Assembly: GCA_946807835.1 (NCBI GenBank) | Contig: OX327683.1 | Coordinates: 38,313,001-38,377,000 of the forward strand | DNA length: 64,000 bases | DNA from: Ailanthus altissimus | Taxonomy: Eukaryota; Streptophyta; Magnoliopsida; Sapindales; Simaroubaceae | Reading direction: 5' to 3' | Part shown: one piece after another, positions 47,804-59,114 of the stretch | Position numbering within the stretch: the stretch's first letter is position 1 | How the letters are laid out: every line of letters starts with the position of its first letter | Notes under the pieces: generated by a model | Seen by the model: the letters and a program-made list of their open reading frames with translations, nothing else | Databases searched by the model: none | Told to the model about the DNA's origin: nothing | Made by a program: the position numbers and the translations under genes

Positions 47804-47808
47804 ATATT

Positions 47809-49666
47809 CCTGGAGTCTACATGGAGACTAACTCGTGTGCAGTTTTAGTCACCAACTCGGTGGACTTGGTGAGCTAAAACAACAGCCCGATACTCAGCAC
47901 GGGATTAACTCTTAATCCCCAAAATGGCCAAGTGTATGTTTATATTATTTTTTTTTAAAAAGATAAGAAATGGAGAGTTTGAAATAATTTATAATAGCTT
48001 CAATTGGAGACATAGAGAAAAAATGAAACAATTTCACTTCTTCCCACCCCCTTTTTTTTTTCTTCTTCTCCTCCTCATTCTCCATTTCTTTTGCTCTTTC
48101 ATGAGCAAAATGTCCACACACACTTTTCCTCTTCTCACTCCCTCTTTCTTTATATATATATATATATATAATATAATATAATATAAATAATAATATATTA
48201 TATAATATAAAAAAAGAGATATTTGATTATTTAACTATTACATAATCAAAGTGAGAAATGATCATTTTGCCCATCTTGAATAGTTATCAAGTTTATCTCC
48301 TAGTGGGTTTCGCCAAATTTCACATTTGAGTAAACTCAACTAAGGGTCCACACTACATCACGTGTCATAATACAATTAGTAAATAATAATTATTAACTAA
48401 TTATTATATTTAACATTTAAATACAGACACACACGTATTTATATGGTATTACTGAATATTGTTAGATTAAATATTTTAATCCGGCACACTGCTCCAGTGC
48501 ACAACGAGTACACTCTATATCGCGAGACTCCCTAGGTCCTACGCCCGATTTGTCAAATTGAACTATTCTATGAGTCCGTTAGTAATACCCCATGCACACG
48601 TCATAGATATACAAATTAGCGCGTTGAACTATGTAAGTTGAGGTTACAACGCATATGCATAGTCTTTTCGTCATGATATCCTGAATGTGCGAGTATATAG
48701 ATTATTACCGTAAAATCCCTAGTGCTCATCCATGTCTTATTTTCAGACTTGTATCTCACTGAACAATATGTGTAAACTCATTTGCCATATTGTTCTACCC
48801 TGGCGGAACTATTTCCTGGGATAGTTGCTTGTGGCCACAAGACTTTTTGAGATACAGTTTCGAAATATCTAGATATCTAACTCTATATGGGAGCTGACGG
48901 ATCCCATACCTGTATGCACTGGACTCTATAAGTATCGGACCATACCCAGCGACATCCAGCGGTCACACCATGAAATGTCTGTGACATGTATAAAACCAAA
49001 GTATGATGGATCACTTACAAGCCCATCATGGCAGTCAGGTCAAAGGACCACGTATATTACTCAACTCAAGAGGACCATCCATTGACGGCTTACATTGGGT
49101 GCCTATTGGAGGTTCTCGTGAGTCTATCCCATATCCAGTCCTAACTAGATACTCATATGTCAATACGAGCTCCAAGCTCACAGTCAGCTAGGAACGACCA
49201 TCTATACCCTATAGGTACGACATATGCTGATCTATATAAAAGTATCCACTGATAGACCCGCATCAGTAGAAATAGATTAGAGACGATTATTCGAGAACAT
49301 ACTTGCGCAACTAGCATTTCCTGGCACTTGATTGCAACTCTTGCAACTATGCAGTTACTAGTATATTCTCAGGTCTATGTCCCATTACAGACAAGGCTCT
49401 AACTTTTGGATCTGGTGAGTATTATAACCAGCTAACGCTTAACTATACTAACATTTAGCAATTATATGTCTCAGCGTGACTAACTATGAGCCCTTATCTA
49501 AACTCCTTTAGATCTGATCCAAACTCTTTCAGATCTACAATGTCTATAACATTACATTGCATAATACCATATATATGGGTATTGGCGATTTAATAGGAAT
49601 GTACACTTATATTAATACACAAGTATATGGACATTCAGGGATGACACATAAGCACCAACTCTAACA
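47809..49666 (-). repeat. Larger part of the interrupted family B LTR
   Basis: Continues the LTR whose other end is 34265-34461. It contains an (AT)n tract at about 48152-48173 and the family B core at about 48890-49040 (- strand). No gene is present; short ORFs here are chance. Confidence 0.8.
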
Positions 49667-49770
49667 AGACTGAAATATGAATAAAATAAAAAAAGAAATT
49701 TAAATCAATGAAGATTGACATTTATTTATATTTATGTATTTCATTGATTTATATTTATGTATGTGTATAT
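49667..49770 (+). repeat. Duplicated segment, copy 2, right part
   Basis: AGACTGAAATATGAATAAAA and CAATGAAGATTGACAT continue the match to copy 1 (5489 to about 5560). The match fades at about 49770. Confidence 0.7.
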
Positions 49771-50310
49771 ATTGCTTCCCCTATAGAAATCCCACGGACC
49801 CTAGGTTTAGGCTCAACAGGTCGGAATAAGCTGAGATACTCCTAAATGGCTAGCCCAAAATCACCAACGATGCTTTGGTCGGTACAAATATTATTTCGAT
49901 TCTTCCTAGCTTCCCCCCACCCAAGGGGTGCCAACCCTAGACCCCATCTCGGCTTTGAAAACCTTAATCCAAACAACTCATCATCGCAAAAATAAGAGGT
50001 ACGTTGATGGGCAATAACCCAAGTCAATCACAACTTGTTCGATGACTCTAAACATCCCAAGCACCTCATACCTTCTTAAGTCAATTTTCTCTGCTCAGAA
50101 CCTTTAGACACCTCAAGTAGCTCATGCCCTTTCAAATCAGTTTTCTCCATTCGAAACCTCCAAACACCCCGAGCAGTTTAAGTCATCCTAAGATGGTTTT
50201 CCATTTAGGAAGCAATCCTGAGAATTCAAGAAAAAAGTCAAGACATGTTCTCAAAAGGCAAGTAATCACGACTTTTAGCATACATCACTTCTAAGGTAAG
50301 TGCCTCCAAT
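49771..50310. other. Unassigned sequence, probably transposon-derived
   Basis: GC-richer than its surroundings and without a recognisable ORF. It may belong to the Ty3/gypsy element whose pol remnant follows, but no LTR boundary is clear. Confidence 0.35.
50045..50205 (+). repeat. Three imperfect ~55-bp tandem repeats
   Basis: Units start near 50045, 50100 and 50156 and share the pattern AC-CT--A-ACA-CCC-AG-A--TCA followed by CTT--AGTCA-TTTTC. Diverged, so old. Confidence 0.6.
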
Positions 50311-50676
50311 ACTTGCATGACCTTAGAAGAGGCTTGTGAATATATTAGTATCTTGATCAATAACAAAGACTAAGGGAGTTGAATATTAGAGGATTAACCA
50401 TTAGAAAGCATATTGAGGGATAATATTAATCCTAAATTTTCTCTAGATTGCTATCACCTAGATCTATTTACATTGTGTCATTGTTTTTATATTTTCAACA
50501 TTCATTCTTATATTTTTATTTTTCTGAATAATTATTAGAAAGACATAATTTTAGAACTTGGTTAAAAAAAAGAAATTATCCCCGTGGGTTCGACATCTGA
50601 CTTTATAAGTCCCTTTATTACTTGTTATGATAGTGTATACTTGCACTTAATTTTAAGATATAAAAATATCGCATCA
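50311..50676 (+). repeat. Truncated Athila-like LTR in + orientation
   Basis: Reads as the reverse complement of the first ~390 bp of LTR 1, including GTGGGTTCGACATC and the end ATATCGCATCA at 50676. The rest of the LTR is missing and no primer site follows. Confidence 0.75.
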
Positions 50677-50685
50677 CCAAACTTG

Positions 50686-53600
50686 CCAAGACAGCTAGTT
50701 AAATGGTCGATAGAGCTAAGTGAATTTGACATATAGTATAATAGAAGAGGCATACCTTAGCTAATTTTATGGCAGAGTTTAAGCCTGGGGACCTAAAAAT
50801 GAATGAGATGGAATGACACAAGAGAATAACGTGGCATGGGTGCTCTACATTGATGGGTCGTCTAACTTATAGGGGTACAGAGTAGGGATAATCTTTACTA
50901 GTTAAGAATGGGATGAGATGTGTTATATTGTCAGATTTAGGTTCAAAACCTCTAATAATGAAGCAGAATATAAGGCCCACCTGGCTGGATTAAAGGTGAT
51001 TGATGTGATATTTCTATATCTTAAAATTAAATACAAGTAATAAAGGGACTTAATAAGTCGGATGTCGAACCCACATGGATAATTCTTACTTTTTTAACCA
51101 AGTACTAAAATTATGTTTTTCTATTAATTATTCAAAAAAATAAAAATATAAGAATGAATGAGAAAATATAAAAGCAATGACACAATGTAAAGAGAATTAT
51201 GTGATAGCAATATAGAGAAAATTAGGATTAATACTATCCTTCAATATGTTTTCTAATAATTAATCCTCTAATATTCAACTTCCTTAGTCTTTGTTATTAA
51301 TCAAGACACTAATGTATTCACAAGCCTTTTCCAAGGTCATGCAAGTATACCTTAATTTATCAAACACCTATATTCCTATGGTATTTGTAATAAATTAAGA
51401 CTTATTAAGATTAAGTCTTATTGATCATACATGCCAATTAGGTATATTTCTATCATAAGTTGAAACTTGCATATGCAACATTAAATGTTACTTTATAATT
51501 ATGAATCAAATTACCTAGGTCTAAATATAATGATTCCTTTTTCGAAATTTATCAAAATATTATCAATTCATTCACTATATATTTAAATAATAAATATCTC
51601 AGTTTATTAAATATTAAAAAGATATGACAATTAAACGCACATATTGAGTTCAAGTATTAATCTTAAAAAATAAATTTAGCTCATGGCTACAAGAGAATAG
51701 CAATAAAAATAATAAGAAATCATGATATAATTAATAGCAAACCGATATAGATGTTGAATTTTTTTTTTATTGTGCTACCTAAGAAACTTTTGATGCCGAA
51801 GAATGCTTTGAATATCTCTCTATGGTTGCTTTAAAGTCTGGGGATGAGTGGCCTTTTATAGGGATTGATATGAGCTTAAAAATCTCAATTCTCGTCGAAG
51901 TAGGACTCGCACTACCGTTGGGGCACTATGCTGCTGTCGCTAGCACAGTACGTGTAAAGGGCCTAATCCCTGGAGCGATGAGATGTTCGTGCTGGAGCGC
52001 TGTCCTGTTGTTGGCGCAGTGGAGAGATGGCGTTGGGGTGCCAGACTGCAACTTAAACAAGTCATTTTTTTTTATTTCTTATTTTGATCATTATTCTAGC
52101 GCTGGGGTAAAAATCCTTGTGGTGCTGGGGCGACAGATCCATATTTTGAAAACTTTACATTTTAGTCCATATTTTTGCTCCTTTTGCGTCCTTTTTTTAA
52201 ATTTTGTTCGAGTCTCTATAAATAACAATAATGCACATAAATGACAATTTATTCTCATAAAATAATAAAATATCAAATTAAAAACATGAGAAAATATATG
52301 ACAAATAAGGAGTGATTCTCAACTGGTTGTCAACCAAGTGAATGGCAATTTTGAAGCCTGAGAAGAAAATATGTTAGCATACTCGAAGAAAGTCAAAGCC
52401 TGATGGGTTAGGTTAAGGAGGTTAAAGTAGAGTTAATCCAGATGAGTGAGAATTATTGAGCCGACCTAATAGCATGGTTGGCCTTAATGAATAAGCTCGG
52501 TTACCCAGGACATTCTCTATAGAATTTATACCTACACTTAACATACAGGAGAAAGAAAAAGTGATGCATATCAACCCCCCAACCTAGCTGAATTAATTCA
52601 ATCGAGATTACATCTAGAATGGAACCCTCATAGAAGACAAACAAGAGGCCCGCAAGCTCAGATATCGAGTAGCTTGATATTCGGTTACTGAAGGAGTATT
52701 GTATAGGAGAGGCTTTTTCCACCCCTACATGAGATGTTTAAGGCCACAAGAAATCTAGAGGGTATTTAGATAAATCTATGAAGGGATCTGCAACAAGCAT
52801 TTTAGAGTAGAAGCACTAGTTCACAGAGTCCTTACAACAAACTATTACTGGCCAACCTCTCTCCAAAATGCCAATGATTTGGCCAAACAATGCGATGCAT
52901 ACTAGAGGTTCGTTGACAAGATCTGGGCACCAATTAAAGAACTTACCACTATAGTAGGACCATGACCTTTTGCCCAAGGGGGATTAGTTTTAATAGGACC
53001 CTTGCCTCTAGGAAATCGCTCTTATAAATATGTGGTGATGGTAGTAGAATATTTCACTAAGTAGGTCGAAGCTAAGCCAATATCAAAGATTACCAAAAAG
53101 AGTGGCAAAATTTCATCTAGAGGTATATAGTGTGCCAATTCGAGTCCCTCACATCATAATCACTGATTATGGAAAATAGTTTAACAATAATAACTTCAAG
53201 GATTTCAAACAGCTAGGAATCCAACTTTTATTTGCATTTCCAATACATCTCAAAACTAATAGCCAATTAGAATAATCCAACAAGAGCATTAAGAAATTGT
53301 TGAAGAAAAAGCTAATTGACAGAAAACCTGGTTGAGTGGAAGAATTTCCTGAGATGTTCTGGGCCTTAATAATTACAAGTAAAATGGTTACAGGGAAAAC
53401 TCCGTTTTCACTAGTTTTTGGCTATGAAGCTGTAATTCCTGCTTAAGTCAAAATACCAACACACCGAGTACTGTACTTTTTAAAAGCCACCAATAATGAG
53501 TTAATCAAGGGGGCACTTAGGCTCAGTTGAATAGTTGTGAGAAAAAGCTCAAACCCAGGTTGTTGCATATCAACAGTAGGTGGCAAGGTATTACAACAAA

Positions 53601-53766
53601 AAGATACGAGCTTGTGAATTTATGAATGGTGACCTTGTGATGAGAAAAGTTATCCTCAACTCAAAGAACTTAGCGGATGGAGTCCTCGGCCCAACCCGGG
53701 AAGGACCTTACAAAGTGATTAGGAGAGTAAAATGAGCATGCGAGCTTGAAGGAACCAATGGAAAAG
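50686..53766 (+). pseudogene. Ty3/gypsy pol remnant (RNase H and integrase), broken
   Basis: RNase H motifs WVLYIDGSSN (near 50837) and TSNNEAEYKAHLAGLKV (near 50950), then, beyond an inserted LTR, DSQLVVNQVNGNFEA (near 52315-52360). Integrase-like sequence follows: YWPTSLQNANDLAKQCD (about 52849-52895), IGPLPLGNRSYKYVVMVVEYF (about 52998-53060, split here by class of motif) and the C-terminal region to about 53720. Many stops and frameshifts are present, and at the usual catalytic GID position the sequence reads GLVLIGP, so the aspartate is lost. The element is in the opposite orientation to the surrounding Athila-like copies, and its motif wording is closer to the Tat/Retand side of Ty3/gypsy. 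It is not the missing pol of the intact element. Confidence 0.7.
51001..52311 (-). mobile_element. Solo LTR (Athila-like, diverged) inside the RNase H remnant
   Basis: Starts TGATGTGATATTTC and follows LTR 1 to GACAAAT before the right edge diverges. GTGAT lies at 50996-51000 and 52312-52316. RNase H motifs lie on both sides, so it is an insertion into the older pol remnant. About 1.3 kb, with decayed versions of the GC hairpins at 51910-52130. Confidence 0.75.
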
Positions 53767-55164
53767 TGATGCATGCTATACTAGATAAGCACAAATGTAC
53801 GCTATCATATAAAATAATATAAGATTTAAAGTCCAGATATCGTTCCTACAATGATTATGCGATTTAATTATATCAATCAATAACTAAAATTAAATATACT
53901 TATCTTTTATTCATAAAAATAAAATTTGAAATTTAATTAACTAACATAGTTCTATCAATTAAACTAAGCCTTGTAGTAGCCGCTTATCCACAATCGGTAA
54001 GAATAAATATATTTATGTAAATATATTTATTCTTACTGGTTGTGGATAAACGGTTACTACAAACGTAAACAACAAATAAACGAAGAGTTAAATTCACTAA
54101 TTGATAAGAATCTAGAGTTTTGACTCATTCCCTAGTATTTCATTAGTTTCATTGACTTCTTAGTTAATCCTTTAATATGAATTAATTGGCTATACTCTAA
54201 TATTATCACAAGCCTTTGTCGATGGTCGAGTGACTATATAACGCATTTTAATAACTACCTATATGTCTATGGTAATTAGAATAGAATGTAATTAATTAAG
54301 ACCGAGCATAATTGTACCATACATGCCATCTAGGTAGATGTCTATCTTATATAGAACTCATAATTATTACTCTATGATCATGCATCAAACTATCCAAGGC
54401 TAAATACATGAATCCATTCTTGAGTTCATCATAGTTTCTCAATCATTCAAAATATTGGCAAGATATAATGAAAGCATTAAGATCAAGATAGAATGAATCA
54501 ATGATATGTATTAAGTTCGTAAACTAGGAATTAATAAAATCCAACTACATACTAGGTTCAAAAGTTTAACCCTAGATCAACAATATTTAGCTCATCACAA
54601 ACTCAAAAGTATCAAACTAATCTATGAATAACAACAAGAACAAGAATATAATAATAAGAAAAAAAGAAGAAAAACTAATCAAGGCAACTTCTTGGGTTGC
54701 TTTTCTCTTAATCTTGATTCTTAGACTTGAATCTTCAATTTTGGCTTTGATATCTTGATTTTGTATTGTGAATTATTTTTTTAAGTTTTTTCTCTCTAAA
54801 AGTTTGTGTTTTAAATCATAAAAGAGTGCTTTTATAGGTATGAGAAACCTTTAGGTCAAGGGCCTTCAAATTCAAGTCAAAATAAGACTGAAAAGAAGGG
54901 TTTTATATGTCGCACATGGGCGGTGGCGCTGAGACCTGGAATATGATGGGTGTAGGTGGCCGACTAGGTTCAGGCGCTCTCGTATTTTGAGCACAACTTC
55001 TTCATTTCTCATCTGAGTCATCTCCCATTCTTTTCTAAATGTCACATTTTCATCATGCACTTATTTATGATAAAAAAATATAATTAAATAGCCAAAAATT
55101 TATAAATTGGAGCAAATCTCTCATTCAGAGTACTAAATATACTAGTACTTTTATGCTCTTATCA
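53767..55164 (-). repeat. LTR of an older, diverged Athila-like element
   Basis: TGATGCATGC...CTCTTATCA ends, about 1.4 kb. Blocks matching LTR 1 are clear (CACAAGCCTTTGTC-ATGGTC, CATACATGCCATCTAGGTA, ATGATCATGCATCAAA). It lacks the GC hairpin array, so it represents another subfamily or a strongly changed copy. A 20-base inverted pair around TAAGAATAAATATATTTA near 53998-54045 forms a large hairpin. Confidence 0.7.
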
Positions 55165-56759
55165 AATACCTATAAATTTAAGACTTTACTCGTCTTTGAG
55201 AAAAACAAAAGCAAACAATCACTACTTATTATTGACTCTCTAAAAATTAAAAATTAAAATAAGTCTTGGTTGATTTAGATGATCATATTCAAAGTCTTAA
55301 AGGTTGTCAAATGGCACAAGTTTTTTTAGAACGCAATAGACAACTTTTAATAATTTATTTAACTATTCATCAAGTTCTTCATTCTCCCCTATAAATGATT
55401 ACTTGTGTGTGTATACAATAAGCAAGTAACTAGTAAAATAAAACTTAGATTTACTCAATAACTTAAGAAAGTACATAAAGATGATGTCTTGGCATAATTT
55501 TAATAATAACCCTACCATAAGCTTGCTGTTTATACTTACTTTCTACTAATGTAGAAATACACATGTCTATGGATCTATTTAAGATTTTACTTAGCTTGTA
55601 ACGTAAGATTAGGGTCAATGTAGGATATAAAGAAATATATAAAGCGCAAATTACACCATTAACATTTAACTTTACTTAGAACTTCTTGATAATTTTCTTG
55701 ATTCATCTCCTCTTCTAAATTTATGATATTTCCATCTTTCTTTTAATCACTCTTTTGCAAATAATTTCTTCCTTTTCTTAAGCTGGGGGTATTACAAATT
55801 TAATGCTATTTTCTTTCTTTTTCTTTTTATATTTTTAGAACATACCCCTAAACTTAGATTGATAAGCACCTTCAAAACTTATTGCTTTCCATTGCAATAC
55901 TTTTTTCTCATTCATCCATAACCCATTTTTCTTTTAAGAATATTTTTAAGTAAAATTAAGGTTTATGGTGTTGCAGATAATTTAAGATAATAAACTTAAA
56001 GTCTTAAGGCTTGTAATATGGTTAAACAGAAAAAAATGAGTATTTAGGCTCAAAAGAGATAACTAGGGATAAATTTACTTCTAAGGTAGGCTAGAAAGGC
56101 TTAAACAGTTCAAAGATGGCCTAATGTCATTTTTCTTTTATATGTTTCCTAGAATTTCTCCTCAAGTAGTAATCAATCAAGTTCTGAAGTGTTAGTTCTT
56201 GAGACTTAAAAAAATCAACTAATATATGCTTATTATCGATGTACTCAAGAATAAGTGATCAAAAATAAGATTGAATTCAGTCTAAGAGACTTATGAAAAT
56301 ATTTTCAGTTAATATTCTATTTTTTATTATAGACTAATGATCATATTCTCAACCAAAACTAACAAAAAAACCTTTAACCTACAAGACAACTAATCAAATT
56401 ATGCAATAAAATAAACATAAGTTATGTGTTTTTCACTCCCAAAATTAAATTAGACATTGTCCTCAATGTTTAAGAATAAATTTAAAAGTAAGAAAAAACG
56501 TTCCTAGTAAATAAAGTTGAAGCATTGTAGCATTGCGTCTCTGATGAATGTGAATGCGGTTTCCTTTATTCCTAAAACTTGCAAATATTCGTGGCTTCTT
56601 TAAATACTTGACTTGTTTTATTCCTAACAACAAAAAAAAAAGAAAAAAAAGAAACTAACATAATTAAAACAAAAAATAAGTGAATAAAAATAAAAAGTTA
56701 CTTAGGTTGCCTTCCGAGAATCACTTGATTTAATGCCAAAGTCTTGACAAGGTTCTTTC
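55165..56759 (-). other. Non-coding internal region of the older Athila-like element
   Basis: Follows 35910-37650 in order, with clear matches at TACTAATGTAGAAA-ACACATGTCTA-GGATCTATTTA and AGCTGGGGGTATT, but is diverged and shortened. The position equivalent to the GC cluster and poly(T) tract is only weakly preserved. Confidence 0.65.
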
Positions 56760-59109
56760 TGTTGGGATTTGTGCTTACGTGTCATCCGACATGTATAAAT
56801 ATTTAATGATAGTATTTATACAGTAATTATTTCTAATAAAATTGTTAATAGTATTTATAATAAATGCTAAGATGCTTGTAACATTTCAGACATTGTATGA
56901 TCTGAAGGAGTTCAGATATGGTCTAAAGGAGTTTAGATTAGTGTTAAGAGTTAGCACATTAATAGAGTTAGTGAAATCTAAACAGTTAGAGTCTTGTTTG
57001 AAATAAAAAAATGACCTTAAAATATATTTATAATGACATAGCTGCAAAGAGTTGCAGATGGTGCCAAGAAATATAATTATGCAAATATGTTCTCAAACAT
57101 GATATTCCTGATATAATTTTATCAATACGGGTCTATCAGTGGAATCCATTAATATAGATTAGTGTATGTCTATATCTGGATGGTCCAGATAGTTAGTCTT
57201 AGCAAACTATGAGTTTAGTGAAAGTTCGTATAGACATACAAGTATTCAGTGAAGACTGAATATTGAATAGACTCACAAAGACCTCCAATAGACATCTCAT
57301 AAAATCATCAATAGAATGTCTTCCGATTTAAGTAGTATTTGTGATCCTTTGACATGAGTGCCACGGTGGGCTTGTGAGTGATCCACCATACTTTGATTCC
57401 ACACATGTCAGAGACCTTTCATAGTTTAACCACTGTGTGTCGCTAGGTATGGTCCGATGCTCATGGAGTCCGGTGTGTATAGATATAGGATCCATCAGCT
57501 CATATGAGTAGGTTGTATATCATAATGCTCCGAGATTGTATTTCAGAAAGTCTTGTGGCCACAAGCATAAACCTCAGAAAATATATTCCGAAGGGATAAA
57601 CAATATCACAAAAGTGTTTGTGGATATTGTTTAAGGAAATATAAATCTGGAGATAAGTTGATAGTTGAGCAAATAGAGATTTGACGGTGATTAACTATAT
57701 CTCTGCTCTTCCAGGTTATAAATAATGGAGGGATTATACAAATATGTAATAACCTTAACTTGTATGGTCTAACCTGCCGATTTGTAATATCCATAATGTG
57801 TGTGAGGGGTATCGTTCACGGACGTATGGAGGAGCTCCATATGATAAATTATGTTTGGATCTAGAGAGTCTCATAATATGAAATGTACTCGTTGAACACT
57901 AGGGTAGCATACTAGATTGAATAATTCGATCCAATAAATTTCAACAAAATAGAATAATTGTTTTGGGATTCCTCGAGATGTGCATTTGTCAAGACTTAAT
58001 TGTTAAGTACATCATTGAATTAATTAAAAAGATTTATTAATTAATAGGATGATTGACAAGTGGCATAATTTGGTTCATAATTTGATTTTACCTTAGTTTT
58101 ACCATTTAACCTTGGTAGTAAAAACTAGTAAGGTAAAAAGTAATTATTCAAAATTATTTTGAATAATTAAATTAGATATTATTATTATATTATTAGATAA
58201 TATAATAATATATATTAATCATGACCATTGTATTTAATATAATGAGAGGCCTAAATGTTGGCCATTTATTTACCTAATATGATTAATATAATTATATTTA
58301 TTAGGTAATGATTTAATTAGGTGACCATAATTTTAGTGCTTAATAAATTAATCTTAAGTGCGAGACCAACAACTAAATTGGTGGAGCACTTGTTTTTGTT
58401 TTATCAAAAGGTGTTGAATAACAAAAACAAAAGAGATTAAGCTAACAATGGGATTGATTCATTTAATTTGAATGAGAAGAAAAATTCGGTCATGATTTTG
58501 AGAGGTAAGTGAAAATTAGTTTTTGTTCTTTCAAGTGTTGAAAAACATGAAAAACCTCTCTTCTTCTTCTTCTCTTAATGATGGCTAACAAATGAATGAA
58601 AGGAAAATGGAGAAAAGATAATTATTTTAGACAAGAGTTGTTCAAAATAATTATCCTATGAAAATTGTTTCTAAGAATTGATACAAGAGTTGTATGTAAA
58701 ATATTTATCATCTTCATTTAAGAAAAAAAAATTGTATTCAAAGAGTTCGAATACATGTTGCTGAAAATTCTAAAACTAAGCTACCATTCTAGCTCTATAA
58801 TCTCACCAAACCGTTATGGCCTAGAATTGTTCAACAATTCACTTCAAGGTGAGCTCTTCAATTGGATTATTGGAGGACTTGAAGAATTTGTAAAGCTACC
58901 TTCATTAGGTAAGTGTTCTTTACATTTTAATTTTATATATACAATTGTTCATCATATATATTTTGTTGTATAATAGTTATACTTGAGCATATATGTGATA
59001 TATGTGGTTAAATTTATTAAATTAGGTGTATTTGTTAATATGCTTTCGCCGCGTGTAGTAATTTTAAAATTACGTATATATTCGTATGTCATACACTTGA
59101 TTTCTAACA
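56760..59109 (+). mobile_element. Solo LTR, family B, inside the older Athila-like element
   Basis: Starts TGTTGGGATTTGTGCTTACG, ends TTTCTAACA, 2350 bp, flanked by CTTTC at 56755-56759 and 59110-59114. Contains the family core at about 57360-57530. The Athila-like sequence is continuous across it: 3' internal region before, gag-protease end after. Small ORFs inside (58755-59408) are chance. Confidence 0.88.
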
Positions 59110-59114
59110 CTTTC

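Larger units (their letters stand above)
34457..47808 (-). mobile_element. Athila-like gag-protease retroelement in a three-LTR tandem
   Basis: LTR (34462-35909), internal (35910-40408), LTR (40409-41856), internal (41857-46355), LTR (46356-47803). All LTRs are 1448 bp and both internals 4499 bp, a period of exactly 5947 bp. Only the outer edges carry a target duplication, ATATT at 34457-34461 and 47804-47808. The primer site TGGCGCCGTTGCCGGGG matches the 3' end of plant tRNA-Asp, as in the Athila lineage of Ty3/gypsy elements. The ORF carries gag and protease only; reverse transcriptase, RNase H and integrase are absent, so it depends on enzymes from elsewhere. The copies look identical except for a short stretch beside the poly(T) tract. 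Confidence 0.92.
34265..49666 (-). mobile_element. Family B solo LTR, split by the retroelement at 34457-47808
   Basis: On the - strand it starts at 49666 with TGTTAGAGTTGGTGCTTATG and its other end is at 34265 (+ strand TGTTGG). AGACC (34260-34264) and AGACT (49667-49671) flank it, a 5-bp duplication with one change. Its own sequence is 34265-34461 plus 47809-49666, about 2.05 kb. The 48890-49010 region is the conserved core shared, inverted, with 10813-10960 and 57360-57530. No internal coding region. Confidence 0.8.

Noticed and set aside
50686..53766. The Ty3/gypsy pol remnant as the missing pol of the intact gag-protease element
   Set aside because: It is in the opposite orientation, separated by other insertions and closer to another lineage; it is an older separate element.
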